Shown: positions 47,860 through 61,152, counted from the first letter of the stretch. The stretch: DNA of 64,000 bases from Mortierella sp. BCC40632 (GCA_011634665.1 WAEK01000009.1:859501-923500); one strand, 5' to 3'. Made by a program: numbers and translations. Notes: generated by a model not told the origin, from the letters alone.

Positions 47860-50441
47860 ATGTCGGCCTCTTCCATCCAGATTGGCTACATGCCCCCCGC
47901 GGATGGGGTAGCTGCCCAGAATCTAATGGAACTCGTGGCCTATGGCCAACTCAAGGGTCTCGACTTTGTCGTGTCCCCCATCAACAGTCCAGCCTATCGA
48001 CGAGTCCTATTCGAGGGTCATGAACCACAGAGTGTTCCCATGAGAGCATGGAGAGCTGGACAGGATGCCATGACCCCCTCGGATCTGGTTCTTCAAACAG
48101 CTGGTACTTTTTGCTCACTCCTGGGGAAGGCCTTTTGCTCTCAAACACACACACATACACACACACACAAACAAACAAACAAAAACCAACTTATCCTCTC
48201 TCCCTCACTTTTTTTTTTTTATCAGCCCATGCTCAGTTCATTGTTGGAACTTTACCGGAATGGCAAGAGTTTGATTCTTCTGATGCCCGAGTTCGACTTC
48301 ATTCCGAACTTGCACTCAAACAACAACTAAGCTGGGCCTCTCATATTGCCCTGGGAGGAATCCTCTTGCCCTATCCACCTTCTCACATCTCCTCCGCCAA
48401 CTATGGACGCGTCCTCGCCTCCTATCTCCCAACAGTGATGTACACCAGTTGCTGGTTAATGGTACCCTGTGTGGACGAGACATTGGAGAAGGATGTACCC
48501 GAGGAGGAACAAGGAAGAAAGAGCTGGGAACGATGGAATGAACTCCGTAACATGACAGGATCCGATTCAAAACTGGGTGTGGCCCTTGTCATGTCTGGCA
48601 CGATGCCATCTGATCTAATGTTGGATCGATGGTTGGCAGAGCCTGTCAAGGTCGTGATCCTTCCTGAGGACGTGTTCCTGACAAATCCAAAGGGTTACCC
48701 TGTTCTTAGTAAACGATACCAAACCGTGATCCGTCGATTGATGAAACACATCACCACGTTTATTATTTCTTCCGCCACCTTTCCAAAGGTGGTTGTAGAT
48801 GAATCGTTGGACGAATCGTTGGACCAAAACCCGAATTCACCACATGCAGATTATCTTCAATACCTTTACAGGACTCAGGAGAGTACGGGTGTGATTGATC
48901 AGTTTGCACATGGTTACCATGATTACCTGCAGATGCCTCTGCAACCACTTCAGGACAACCTAGACTACAACACTTATGAAACGTTTGAGAAGGATCCGAT
49001 CAAGTATCAACTCTATGAGTTGGCGATTGAGAAAGCGCTTCGGGATCGTCCTATGCCTGCGAGTGGGGTACCGGATATCACGGTGATCATGGTAGTGGGT
49101 GCAGGTCGTGGTCCACTTGTCAATTGTGCGTTACGTGCATCAGAAAAGGCAGAGAGGAATGTACGCGTCTATGCTGTCGAGAAGAACCCTAATGCCTTTA
49201 TCACGTAAGTTCATCCTCCGATAGAGTCGTAAGGAAATGAAAGAGGGATGGAAAGGTCGATCCCTTGCTTTTTTTTTTTTTTGAAAAAAAAAAGGGAGGG
49301 AAAAAAGTGCTAGTGACCTATTCTCAACTCTATTTCTTGTCGGCTCCTTAGCATTCAAAACAAAAAGGCTTCCCTTTGGGGGGATCGAGTCAACATTGTC
49401 TTTTCGGACATGAGAACCTGGAAGGCACCCGAGAAGGCTGATATCCTAGTGAGCGAGTTGCTTGGATCCTTTGGAGACAATGAACTCTCACCCGAATGTC
49501 TGGATGGGGCTCAAAAGTTTTTGAAATCGGATGGAGTTTCGATTCCATTCAATTACACGGCGTTTGTAGCACCCATGATGTCGAACAAGTTGCATAGTGA
49601 TGTTTCTGGATTCAAGGAGGCAGCTCGATTGGAATCATCGTATGTGGTCATGTTCAAGTCGGTTTCGTTGTTGGCGCAACCAAAGCCAATCTGGACATTC
49701 GAACATCCCAACAAGGTTGACCTCTTGCCTGATGAAGGTATGCGTTTTTTTTCTTTTTCTTCTTTTTCTTCAATGTATTTTATTCATTGATATTTGGATC
49801 CTAAGCTGACGAGGAAGGAATGCCTTTCTCCTTTCTCTCTCTCTCTCTCTCTCCTCTTTAAATTGTGCCCCTGTACTCATTCGATTCTTATCATCTCTTT
49901 TTAGATCCACTAAGCAACCACCACAACGTTCGGTTTGGGTCAGTCGAGTTTACCTCAGAATCGGGCGGCATGCTTCATGGAGTTGCAGGCTATTTTGAGT
50001 CTGTTCTTTACAAGGATGTCTTGATGAGTACGGTGCTAGTTTTTTCTTTCTTGTTTGCTTGTGGCTCCATTTTTTTTTTTTTTTTTTTTATTATTTTATT
50101 ATTACCAAGACCCATCAAAGCGCGTGTGAGGATGCACCGTGTATTAGTTTCGTTTTTAATCGAGTCCTGACCTCATCTGACCGTCTTTTCCCCTTCTAGG
50201 CATCAACCCAGCAACACACTCCCCCGGCATGTTTAGTTGGTTTCCAATCTTTTTCCCAATCAAGACGCCACTCTATGTCCCGGCCAAGTCACAGGTGGTG
50301 GTTGACTTTTGGAGACTGACGGATGTAAGGAAGGTGTGGTATGAGTGGAGGGTGAGCTGTAAGATTGAAGGGCGGGGCGTGATCCAGTCAACGCCTCTGC
50401 ACAATGTTGGTGGCAAGTCGAGTAGCATTGGCCTCAATTAA
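47860..50441 (+). CDS. PRMT5: Protein arginine methyltransferase 5 (Skb1/Hsl7 family)
   Basis: Five exons, 47860-48103, 48226-49204, 49352-49737, 49905-50027 and 50200-50441, join in phase for 657 residues, close to the family length. The N-terminal barrel contains [19 protein letters not shown] motif I is [16 protein letters not shown] and the catalytic double-Glu loop is [20 protein letters not shown], with [12 protein letters not shown] after it. The C-terminal barrel includes [11 protein letters not shown] and [17 protein letters not shown]5 makes symmetric dimethylarginine on histones and spliceosomal Sm proteins; in yeasts it also acts in cell-cycle control. All key residues are present. 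The gene follows an F-box-like gene by about 170 bases and precedes another, all on the same strand. Confidence 0.95.
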
Positions 50442-50816
50442 ACTTTTTTTCTCTCGAAGCTGTGACTATTCTTTTCATTCTCTCTCTCTCTCTCTCTCTC
50501 AACTCAACTCTTTTCTTCTTGGTCAGTGGTCTCTCTCTTCCTTTGTTCAGACCAAAAAAAAAAAAGCTCTAGCAGACTCCATCTCCAACTTTGGCATTCC
50601 CTAACAGACAACATTCAGTCTTTTGCCTCATCCCCTTCAGCCTTGGAACAGGTCAAAGGCTTGCCTCCAAGAGGTACCCCTGTGGATTCATATTCCGGAA
50701 CCTGACTCGGGAACATTCTTGGATGATAAAACTCCCCCACTCTGCAGAAAGAAAAAAAAAAAAAAAAAGTTTCGAACTCCCCATCCATCCCCTCCTCTCC
50801 ATCGTTCCATTTCACC
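50442..50816. promoter_or_regulatory. Intergenic leader between PRMT5 and the second F-box gene
   Basis: About 375 bases with a CT run at 50480-50500, A tracts and C/T-rich sequence immediately before the start codon at 50817. No gene is seen. Confidence 0.4.
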
Positions 50817-53726
50817 ATGAACTCAGAGTCTGAAGGAAACAAAGCTCCATCAGGAACTCTGGCAAACGAACATGAGCCTTTGACCTCTGAAACAATGACT
50901 GCCCCCATGTCAACGACGCCATCCACTAGAAGAGCCGTCAGGGGGACAAGAAGTCGTCCTCATCCCGAAAACGAGAACGGTACACCCACGCCCAAACGAT
51001 CCAAGCCTAATGAACCTCGGAATGGGAACCGAAAGAAAAGAACCAAAGTGACGGACCAAGGTCTTCCCATTGACTCTTGTACCCCATCCCAACCCCAACT
51101 CCCTGACGCCGCCCCAGCTTCCCAGGAACCGATCCAGAGCGAAGTTGACCCAAAATGCGACCTTCTCACCTACAGACCTATCAATCCTCTCAGCCTACAC
51201 GAGATCAGGGTCAATGTAGGTCGGTTTCTAGATCGTAGAGCGCTCAGGAATTGTCTTCTCGTTTCTGAGGCCTGGAAAGAATCCTTTGAGCCTTTTCTCT
51301 GGAAAAACCTTGGACCTGTTTACAACAATGTCCTTGGTGGGACCAATGACTATCCTCCGTTCAGAGAGTTGAAGAAGAACGCTCATCTGATCCGGTCGTT
51401 CGAGTACAATGGCCATGGGACAGTCCTACTTGGAATGATCAACAACACTCCATTCAGTCATGCGGGCAATCATTACAAGGACGAGATGATGGAATGGCGT
51501 AAATCATCACGGCGTATTGTCAACGAGGAGAGTTGGGATTATATTGATGAGGATCTCTCGGAAGAGGACACATGTTTCGGCTTTAGAGGTGGGTCCATGC
51601 TTGGAAGAGGATGTAATCGATCCAAAAGAGATGAACCCCCGGACGATGAATCTCTGAGCGAATACGAGGCCAGGATTCTCCGAAAACGAAAAGCAAGAGA
51701 AGCTCGAGCGGCAGAGATCCAGGCGATCAGGAGAGCAAATCAACGCAAGAATGAAAACTCTATGATTCTGAACGATACAACCGACTACCGATCACGGACC
51801 TGTAACAAACTGGAACGCCTTGTCCTCAGGGATGTTCGTTTTTCACGCGATCGTGGATGTTACTACAAAAACTGGCTAACACTCATGAGCGAGAACGAGG
51901 CGACCCTCAAGTCATTTGAACTTCATTATGGTGTTCGAGTCTTTGAGGCGTCTCAGGATATTTTCCATCGTATCGTGAGTATGACTCAGTTGACAGAGCT
52001 TGTTTTGGTGGACAATGATATCGATTCCAACAAACTGGCCCCCTTTCTGAATCCGTTATGTACACGACTTCAGAAACTTGAACTTCGGAATGTTCGAGTG
52101 GATTATGGATCTACGAATCAAGGAGCGGTTGATTCGATTCCCTTGATGCCCAAGATGAAATCCTTGACACTTCATCATGTCCTAGGCCGAACCACTCGAT
52201 TCTCTTTGGATTTTATTAAACAGTGTCCCAACATTGTTGAACTTGGACTCTGGATCACCTATGTTGTCCAACCAACAGAGCTCTCCAAGATTCTGGAAGA
52301 GAAAGTACCACAAGTGACACATCTTTCCTTTTACACTACTTCGCTTTCGGATTATGGAGTCTCTCAAATCATCAAATCCGTACCTCAGATTCAAAAACTG
52401 GACATTTCCAAAACCGTGTTTGGATTGATGGCCACCAACAACTTGACGACTCGACATTATTATACCATTTCATATCTGGATGTCCGAGGATGTTCGATCT
52501 TGACAGGATCCATGATTCAACGTATCCTAGGTGAATGTCGTAATATCCGAACGTTTAAAGCAGATTGTGTCGAGGCCAAGAATGTGGTTTACAATTCTGT
52601 GTATCCATCTTGGGCTTGTATCGGACTTCAGGAATTGGTGCTTGATATTCGAGGAGATCCCAATTGTAAAGAGACGACTTGGAGAGTCTATCGACAGTTG
52701 GCACAATTGACGTGTTTAGAATATTTGGATATCAGTCGATCCAAGGCCCGGATCCCGAGTCCGATGAGTGGCCCAGGTCTTGGGAGTACTCAAGCTGGTC
52801 GTGATTCAACCTCTACTGCTCAATCAAGAAATGGCACTAATGCCGAACCAAGCAACAGCAGCGGCAGCGGCGGCAATCAGTCTTCTAGTAATGGCAGCAC
52901 TACAAAGCCAAGTCGTTGGAAAGTGGATAGATCAGGAGATGGATACTCCAATTGTTTGACCCTTGGTCTCGAATCTGGTTTAAAAGAACTCCGAACGCTA
53001 GTGAATCTACGTCAGATTGTGTTTCGGGGTCTTGTCCACAGCGATTTTGGGCTTGTGGAACTCAAATGGATGGCCAAGGCGTGGCCAAGACTCGAAGAGA
53101 TTGGAGGTCGATTACATGAGAAGCGAGGGGCTCGATACAATGCTAGGATGATGGATCCAGGAGACCCAGAGCAAGTTCATTTGGAGGGAGAAAGATCTCC
53201 TGCAACAGAGACAGTGTCCCGACCGTCGAATGAATTGATGAAGGAAAGCACAGGTCCTCAGACAAACAATGTCAATGGAGCTGACCATCCTTCAACGACT
53301 TTGATGTCCCCTTCTTCCTCTTCCTCATCCGCCTCCTCTTCTTCCGCTTCCTCTTCTTCCACTTCCACTTCCTCTTCCTCTTCCACTGCGCCCTCTGCCT
53401 CCTTGACATTGCTGACCACACCTTCCTTGGCATCTTCGCCTTCATCTCATCCACCTGCTTCAGCGGCACCGACACCAGCAGTGTCAGGACAGTCCAAGAT
53501 ACGATGGATCCAAACCAAGGCTCCCCCTAATTTGTTGGCGATTCAACTCCGACGACTTGGACTTCAACATCGAATCCGAGTTCTTCCACATGCAGAAGAC
53601 AAAGTGCGTCCAGAGGATCGACGACGAACCAAGTATTTATTTGGAGAATCCTCGGATGAAGATGTGGATCGGGATCGACTTCGACTTGGACAAATGGATC
53701 CACGTTACAGGAGCTTTGTCTTTTGA
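50817..53726 (+). CDS. F-box/LRR protein
   Basis: One uninterrupted exon of 969 residues. The first 110 residues are disordered with a basic, nuclear-localisation-like stretch (PKRSKPNEPRNGNRKKRTK). An F-box-like segment follows near residues 130-165 (NPLSLHEIRVNVGRFLDRRA, then LLVSEAWKESFEPFLWKNL). From about residue 340 there are leucine-rich repeats (LERLVLRDVRF, LTELVLVDNDID, LQKLELRNVRVDY, MKSLTLHHVLG, IVELGLWITYV, IQKLDISKTVF). Ser/Gly- and Ser/Ala-rich linkers interrupt the repeats after residue 650. The C-terminus carries a charged EDKVRPEDRRRTKYLFG segment. Likely an SCF substrate adaptor. The F-box is divergent from the first gene, so a recent tandem duplicate is not evident. Confidence 0.85.
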   Translation: MNSESEGNKAPSGTLANEHEPLTSETMTAPMSTTPSTRRAVRGTRSRPHPENENGTPTPKRSKPNEPRNGNRKKRTKVTDQGLPIDSCTPSQPQLPDAAPASQEPIQSEVDPKCDLLTYRPINPLSLHEIRVNVGRFLDRRALRNCLLVSEAWKESFEPFLWKNLGPVYNNVLGGTNDYPPFRELKKNAHLIRSFEYNGHGTVLLGMINNTPFSHAGNHYKDEMMEWRKSSRRIVNEESWDYIDEDLSEEDTCFGFRGGSMLGRGCNRSKRDEPPDDESLSEYEARILRKRKAREARAAEIQAIRRANQRKNENSMILNDTTDYRSRTCNKLERLVLRDVRFSRDRGCYYKNWLTLMSENEATLKSFELHYGVRVFEASQDIFHRIVSMTQLTELVLVDNDIDSNKLAPFLNPLCTRLQKLELRNVRVDYGSTNQGAVDSIPLMPKMKSLTLHHVLGRTTRFSLDFIKQCPNIVELGLWITYVVQPTELSKILEEKVPQVTHLSFYTTSLSDYGVSQIIKSVPQIQKLDISKTVFGLMATNNLTTRHYYTISYLDVRGCSILTGSMIQRILGECRNIRTFKADCVEAKNVVYNSVYPSWACIGLQELVLDIRGDPNCKETTWRVYRQLAQLTCLEYLDISRSKARIPSPMSGPGLGSTQAGRDSTSTAQSRNGTNAEPSNSSGSGGNQSSSNGSTTKPSRWKVDRSGDGYSNCLTLGLESGLKELRTLVNLRQIVFRGLVHSDFGLVELKWMAKAWPRLEEIGGRLHEKRGARYNARMMDPGDPEQVHLEGERSPATETVSRPSNELMKESTGPQTNNVNGADHPSTTLMSPSSSSSSASSSSASSSSTSTSSSSSTAPSASLTLLTTPSLASSPSSHPPASAAPTPAVSGQSKIRWIQTKAPPNLLAIQLRRLGLQHRIRVLPHAEDKVRPEDRRRTKYLFGESSDEDVDRDRLRLGQMDPRYRSFVF

Positions 53727-53819
53727 AAAACTCCTTTTATCCTCCCAAGAAGAAGAAGAAGAAACGAACACTGAAGAGAATATCTCGATCATCAAGATCA
53801 ACTATAAACATCCACACAC

Positions 53820-53855
<36 letters not shown>

Positions 53856-53930
53856 CAAGAGTTTCCCAATTAGTTATTGTAATGTCTTTTTATCTTTCTC
53901 TTCCTCTCATCCTTTAAAAATCAAAAAAAT

Positions 53931-53967
<37 letters not shown>

Positions 53968-54873
53968 CCTCTTCTGTGAGTCGCTTTCACACAACTGGAG
54001 TAGATTTTTTTTTCAAGTACATCGCTACATTGAAACTGAGCAGAGCAAGCAAGGGCATAAAGTAAGGAGCAAATCGTAATCCTATAGTATGAAAAAAAAA
54101 AAAAAAAGTCGATCACATCGTTGTGTTCAAGTCGTACAATTGAACGATAAAAAATCAAACAAACCTACAAGAGAGAAGAGAAGAGAGAGAGAGAGAGAGA
54201 GAAAGGACAGGAGGTGTTACAACAGGGACAGTACAGGTCTTTGTAAACGTATCTGTATGCGTTCCTGAATGGCGCGCTTATGGGTGGATCAGCCGAAGGA
54301 GAGGAGGAGGCAAATTTGCGTAGCAGTGGTGGCCACAAATTCTTGTAGTGCTTATTGCGAGCGAGAACTATGTGAATGTCGGTGCAGGACATTAGAAATG
54401 TACAATCTCTCTTTTAGAAGACGACGGGTAGGATGTATGCTGGCCAGGTTGAACGAGGCGACTAAAAATAAGTGCGGGAAGGAAAAATGACTTTATAATC
54501 GAATAATGCCACGGCTGCAAATAGCAAAAGGTAAAAGAGGAAGGAGAGTGAATGAGCATAAACGACTAATCCACTTGAGGCGACGAGGCTGACACTTGTC
54601 TGCATGGGTCCCCCTATCCCTAAAGACAAAAATGCAAAGGGATGGGTGGGAGGGGGGGACAAGCAGAGACACTCTGAAGAAATGGCCTCTCCTTTCCAGA
54701 TTTTTTTTTTTTTCAAATTATTTATTTTGCACTCCAACTATCCACACCTTCATAGATCTCTCTTCTGACCTTTTCTACACTAAGGCAACAAGGATGCTAG
54801 GAGTGATTGGCGACCCTTTCACCGTTCATTAGATTGGCCTTAAAAAAATGCATTTATATTATACAAAAGGTAA
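53727..54873. other. Convergent 3' region
   Basis: This lies between the stops of the second F-box gene (plus) and BRCA2 (minus). It holds GA runs, A tracts of 17-33 bases and no supported frame. Confidence 0.6.
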
Positions 54874-57800
54874 TCACAGTGTCGGTTGCTGCATTCGCTC
54901 CAAAGTGTCGTTCGCTCGAGCCATCAGGTCCAGTAAAGTTTCAGAATAAGGGTCCGATGGTTGCTGAAGGGTCGGTAGAACTCGACCTTGTTGTGGAACC
55001 ATCATCTCATCCAGCCTTTGTAATGCACTCTGTGCATACGACGGCGAGCCGCTGTGGCTCCGAACCTTTGAAGTAACTCTTCCATTCGTCATTTCCCTTG
55101 TCCCACCAATGGCCCCTGACGACGACAACGTTGGCAAGGAGCTCGCAGTGATTGTATGAGAATATCCGAATGGACAAGAAACAATAGCCAAACCAAATCT
55201 GTGATCCTGAGCCTTGTATCTCACATTCTGGAGAAGAACCAGACTATTCACCTTTGGGAGACTAGAGACGGTGACTCGAGATGAAAGAGTCGAGCTATCG
55301 GGAGGAGCAACAGTAGAAGCAGCAGTAGTAGTGGCAGCACTTGACAGTTGATACTCCACTAGAACCAATTGTCTCGAAGAGTCCGTGACCACCATATACG
55401 TTCTCCCATGCAGGTTTGGAACACGCGAGAGGTGACCGCCATGGATTCCTGAAAGATGTGTAACCATTTTCGGATCCTCTAGAACTGCCAACACAATCAC
55501 TGCAAGATCTACTTCTGCTCCAACATATGTTTTCTGAACCTCTGCACAGGTAGTGATCTCTCGAGGTCGGAACGGAGTCAACAACATCATCTCTGGATCA
55601 ACAGCCATCTCCATTGCAGTGGAGCCTCGAGTCCCAGAGAGCTGGACAAGACCCTCCGTCCCAAAATCCCGACTCCTTTTTTTGCTATCAAAAAGCAATC
55701 TTTTTGCAAAAAAAAAAAAAAAAAAAAAGCAATGATGAATACCATGTCAATCCTCCTGTCGAATCAATCGAACAAACGCTAGCCATCCCTTTACAAACTT
55801 ACTCGGTATCGGTGTCCTTCTTGGTAAAAGTCATGATCTGCATGCCAAAACGTAATCAATGCTTCTTGGGGTCTCGAATCCGTCTCTCCTCCTGCTCCTC
55901 CTCCGCCTGCTCCTCCTCCGCCTGCTCCTCCTCCTTCTCCTCCATAGCCATGATCACCCTCTTGACAGTAATTTCCCACACGAAGCTGGAAGAACGGAGT
56001 GACATCCCTACTGGTTAAACTCTCTTGCAAGAGTCCCTTGGTTCTTTCCTGAATCTCATCATCCATCTTCAACGTACGAATCCCTTCTTCCAATCGACCT
56101 TCACCACCAAATTCCTTTTCCACTTCCTGAACAATATCTTGATATCGCTTCTGCATCCTTTCTTGATGTGCCTCTGCTGCCATTTCTTCTTCTCGAGCCG
56201 TTCGTTTCACCTTTGTCGCCCCTCCGTCAAGAGATTCAAGGAAAAAGACGGGATACTTGCGTAGAACAATCACATCCAATCCTGGAATCAATCCTCCTTC
56301 AGGAATCACAGATCGAATCTTGCTCGTCCAAAAAGTAGGCTGCCTTTGAAATCCAAGCTTCGTCTCCCAGGAAGCCAACCGAGTCCCATTGGCTTGGAGT
56401 CCAATCGACACTGGACTTGAATCGACCGAATGCTCCAGAATAGACATACCACCATTCTCGAGACCATGGAGTTTAGCGCGACAAACATGAATCTTGGCTC
56501 CAATCTTGAGGAGGCGACCCTTCTCGAGTGCTTGAGACAGAGGAGGATCCAACACTGCTGGAAGAAGGTACCATCCATCAGTCACTAGTACTTGAGTCAC
56601 CATTCGCTTAGACTCTTCAGAATATTGACTCGAGACTTTTGCAATACACAACACCATGTGCCTCGCTGCCGACTCGTCTCCCTCAACAATCTTTCTCAAC
56701 GCAGGTCTTTCTGCTCGATTGATTTCTCGCTCATATCGATAGCAAAGTTGATCCATGACTTTGGAAGGTGTAAAGAAAGGATCTCTTGATGCAAATCGAT
56801 ATGGCCAGGATCGGACATAACAAGCTAATTTCCAAACAATGAGTTGATAATGGTTGGTGAACCAGGGTTGGGTTAGCAACTCGGGGCTTGCTCCTCGTTG
56901 AATCAACTCTTGATAGGCTTCATGGGGACCCCATTGAGTTTCTCTAAAGAAATAATCTCGAGCATGATCCAAGTCCATATGGATAACGTCTTGAGGACTA
57001 GATAACAAAAAAAAAAAAAAAAATTCGTTTAGACAAGACGTTAGAAAATCAATTGTCCATAAGAAAAGGGACCAAAGATGCTGTGTTGGCCGCCAGTAAA
57101 AGAAAAAGAAAAGAAAAGAACGTACACTCCCATTTCCAAAAGTTTCTCTGCACTAAACTGGTGCGGTAAACCTAGAGTCTGACGGAGAGTTGTCCTTGTG
57201 CCATCACCTGTGAAAGAGAAGGAGAAAAAAAATTATCAGTATCAAGCTGTTTAAAAAAAGAAATTGAAAGTATGCACTGTTCATTTATGCACCTTTTCAG
57301 ATTGGGGATGGATTACTTACACCTCATGTCAAATAAAGACCTATATCCCTGAGCAGAGCTCGCAATCACAGCTCCTGCCCCATTCGATCTCGCTGTGGTC
57401 GTTGCTTCCGGTGCTCTCGCCTTGGGATGCAAAGACGGTGGCTTCACTAGGGCCCTTTTGACCCCTTTCTCATTCTTGGACAAAGAACGATCCGAATCAT
57501 TGGACGCGGGAAGGACTCTCCCCTCGTCTATGCTGGCTGTCATCGCTTGGCCAGACTGGATCGGGTCAGGAGCCAACAGTGGAGACTTGAAGGGAAGAGG
57601 AGACTTGAAAGGAGTCTTTGATTTGGATGCTACAGGTCTTGTCATACCAAGCATAGTTCCATTACCCCCAGAAAATGTCGAGTTGAGCCCAAGTCGTCTT
57701 CGCTTCAAGTTGTTCATATGGCTTGAGATGACCGGTGGTTGAGGAGGTCTAAAGCTGGAGCGAGGGATGATTCCAGTACCAGCAGGCGACACATGCTGGC

Positions 57801-60800
57801 CGAACTTTTCTCTATTCAGTCTTTCGGGGACCTCTTTCTGTGGTGTAGACTCATCCATCTCAAGCACACTAAAGGCCCGCTTTTGAGACTCTATTGAAAC
57901 AGGAGCCAGGGCCTTTCCTGATCCGGAAGAGAAGCCTGTCATCTTCGGGACTGGCAATGGCTGTGCCCTGGGTTCATCCGATACAAAAAATGGCGGCTGC
58001 ATTGAAGATGGCGGCTGCACAGCGTCTTGGAGCTCTTCATCTCCTGCAAACAGCTTTGACCACTTTTCAAGCGCTCCTTGGGATACCGGAGCGAGCTTTG
58101 CTCCGCTTCCTGATGTAAATCCTCCAAATGACTTTGGGGCTAGCTGATTGTGCATGGCACTGGTTGAAACTACAGCCCCTGTCTTCTCAGGAGGCTGCTG
58201 AAGTGCTGTCTTCTCAGGGAGTTGATGAGGTGCATCCGCAACCTCGTTGTCGTCTTGCAATAGCTGCATGGCTCTTGCGCGTGCTGCCGCTGATAAGCGA
58301 GGTAATGGATTCTTCCCTGCAGATTTGAATCCAGTAAACACTGGGGGGTCCAACGGTACCGACTGATCACCCGCTGGTTCAGGGTGATCTTCAGCAGGAA
58401 GGTCCTCGTCACCAAAAAGATTGGCAGCCCTAGCTAAAGCCTCCTTCGATAGCGGTGCAATTTTCTTGCCGCTTGCAGAAGCGAATCCCGAAAACTTGGT
58501 TGGTTTCTTTTCGCTCATGGCATTATATGAGATATCTTCTTCAACAGGGGAGAGTCTAGATGTTGATGTAGAGTGGGTATGTTGTTGTTTTCGCTCAAAG
58601 ACTCTGGTAGTGTCAGTCTTGATCGCTGGAGGTGGATTGTGGCGAGGAATCTGGGTTGGCTCTGGTAAAGCTCCAAAGCCGTCGTCCAGCTGACTGAATG
58701 CCATATTATCAAAGTCATCTTCAATTTGAATGATATGGCTATCCCCTTGATTGCTTGGCTGCAGCAGTGCTCCATCACTATCATTCTCCTCCTGTTTGAT
58801 GGATACCTCACCGAGATCATCTTCTCCAAACGATAGCTTCCAAGGATCTAGACGCAAAGTACCGTTATCGATTTCTTGTGAAAGAGATGTACCCCTTGTT
58901 TCTTCAGCTGTAGTATGTTCACCAAGGGTAGGACTCTTGAGCTCATCATCTTCAAACATCCTCCTGGCTGCGTTGAGCTTTTCCTCCGACACGTTAAAAA
59001 TGGTCTTTCCTGACGCTGATTGGAAACCGCGCTTGGCAAAGGATGACTTGACAGCTGTAGCGGATGTAACAGTGTCTCGCAAGGCGATAGAATGGGTATT
59101 GGATACACGCCTATGCCGTCGAGAATGCTCATCTTCTGGCTGTGCTGGAGCACCGTTTCTATCGGGTGAAATAGAGCGCCTGGTCCGACTTTCGTTTGAT
59201 CGTGAAAGCAACATCTTATCTATGGCGGAATCCGATATTCCGTGGAAGATATCGTCTTGACTTTCTGGAAGAATCTGGCTTTGGACGATAGGACTGTCTA
59301 TATCCTCAGGATTTCCGTGATCCTGACAACTCATCGTACCAAGTGACTCGACATATTGTGTCGGTGCTGGTGAAGATTCTGTAGAGGGGAGTGCATCCAC
59401 TTCTGCCATCTCAACTGTGATTTGAGAAGAATGACGTGAGGGGGATACACGAGGCGATAGTGCCTCCAAATCAATGTTGGCGGTTGGGAACTGGGGACTG
59501 CCATCAGCTCTTCCTGAAGGAATGCCATGGCTCCTGTCAAGTCTCGAGCCGATAGTGGATCCATGGACCATGCTAATCCCAAGTTCCGAAGGCATCCCTC
59601 GAAGTTTGTCTAGTACACATTCGCTCACTCTTCCTTTGGTCTCCAAATGTGATTTCCTGGGTGGGGTCTCTAGTGCGGCAGACCATCCTGAAAAATCGGA
59701 TGGGACAGATGGAGCCTCTAGTAAGGCAGTGGTCTGATTTCCGCGGGCGCCCTGAGTGGCACTGGTAGTGGAATGACTATCCTCTCGACTCGTGGCATTC
59801 TGCCTGATGGGTGACTCAAGTGATTGTGACCATTCATATGGCAGAGTTGGTTGGGTTGGACTCTCAGCCATCGAGTCATCATCACTTTTGTCAACAGGTT
59901 CGCCTTCAAATCTCTGGGGTGGTGTCTGAGGGACTGAAGCCAAGTCAAATAGTGGCCTCTGGTCGAGTGTCTTGAGTCCTGGGATATCTGTCATATCGAC
60001 TGTATTGTCGGCCGACTCTGTCCTATGAACGCTTTCAGCTGGGTTTTTGTTTTCTGAAGGTATCATGTAATCCCGAGTCGAAGGAGAGATTGATTTTCGT
60101 GGAAGCAGGTGATTGGACTCATCCTCTGGTAAGCCTGTCAGGGCGAAATCGTGCTGCTCTTCGTCTCTCCAATGATTCCCTGAGGTCGCCGATATGCTTT
60201 CCGCTGGATCGATTGGCTCATGCTGAGTGCCATTGGCAGTGGCGATAGAGTGATGTTGCAGCGGCAGATGCAGTGACGCGTTGAGCGGACCAAATTTCCT
60301 TGACGTTGGTGAAGACTGAATATCTTGATCTGGACGCGTCGGAGAGTGCCCTGAATCCCAAGATCTCCGTCGTAATAGGATAAAAGGAGGGGGCGAAGAG
60401 CTTTGATCCTTTTCTTTGCCACCAATCTGCTGACTCCAGAACGTCGTGCCAGTAAGCTTCACATCACCGTGGTTATTCCCGTTAAGAAATGGATTCCTGT
60501 CTTCGTAAAACAGTGCACGATTGTTCGAAGAAGTCGGAGGAGATTGGTCATTATGGTCGATCGGCCGATCTGGTGATGTTGACCTCGATGCACCGTTGTT
60601 TTTATGCGGGTCCTCCCAGATGGACTGCAGAGCGACTGGAGTAGCTTGTTTATGGAGTGGTGTAGCAGGCAGAGATACTGCAGAGCTCTCTCCCTTTGGA
60701 GTCTATGATTTAAACAGATCCATGGATCAGGACTAGACTGGTTGAATACCCTCCCCCCCTCCCCTTAGAGAAGTAAAACAGGTCAATGAAAAAAATACCA

Positions 60801-61152
60801 TCGGTCCTTGCAAAACACTTGGAGAACAGGTCCCAGGAGCAGGAATAGTATCGAGGCATTGTGGACGAAATGAAGAGGGTACAAGGCTCCAAAGTGAAGT
60901 TTCAAAAGTTGCATTATGGCCTTGAGATGAGAATCCAGCAAGAGTGTCGTGAAATGGCAATGATGGAGCCCCAGCTGTTGTGTGCGTAATTTGGTGGCGG
61001 TCAGGAGTTAATGGCGGCGATAATGCGCCAAGTTGCGTCAGAAAAAATGTTGGATGGTGCTTAATGTTTGTGGGGCAAGGAAGAATTCTAGTTGGCGTAG
61101 ACTGGGAAGAACTACAGTTGTCTGGTGAATTTGCCATTTCGTCCTGGAGCAT
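54874..61152 (-). CDS. BRCA2: BRCA2/Brh2 recombination mediator
   Basis: Five exons, 61152-60799, 60702-57321, 57207-57126, 56997-55795 and 55699-54874, join in phase for about 1948 residues. Five BRC-type repeats, which bind Rad51, start near residues 675, 851, 906, 975 and 1038 (GFQSASGKTIFNVS, GFASASGKKIAPLS, GFKSAGKNPLPRLS, GFTSGSGAKLAPVS, GFSSGSGKALAPVS); the third is one residue short. The helical domain and OB1 follow (WKLACYVRSWPYRFA, YRYEREINRAERPALRKI, LVTDGWYLLPAVLDPPL, then LASWETKLGFQ). OB2 carries a short Tower-like helix pair ending in LTSRDVTPFFQLRVGNY, then FDSKKRSRDFGTEGLVQLSG; OB3 follows. BRCA2 loads Rad51 on single-stranded DNA. The N-terminus has an FETSLWSLVPSS motif. 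The exon 4 donor is GTAAAG, not the nearby GTAAGT, because only it keeps phase. A second possible start is at 61137. Confidence 0.93.
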
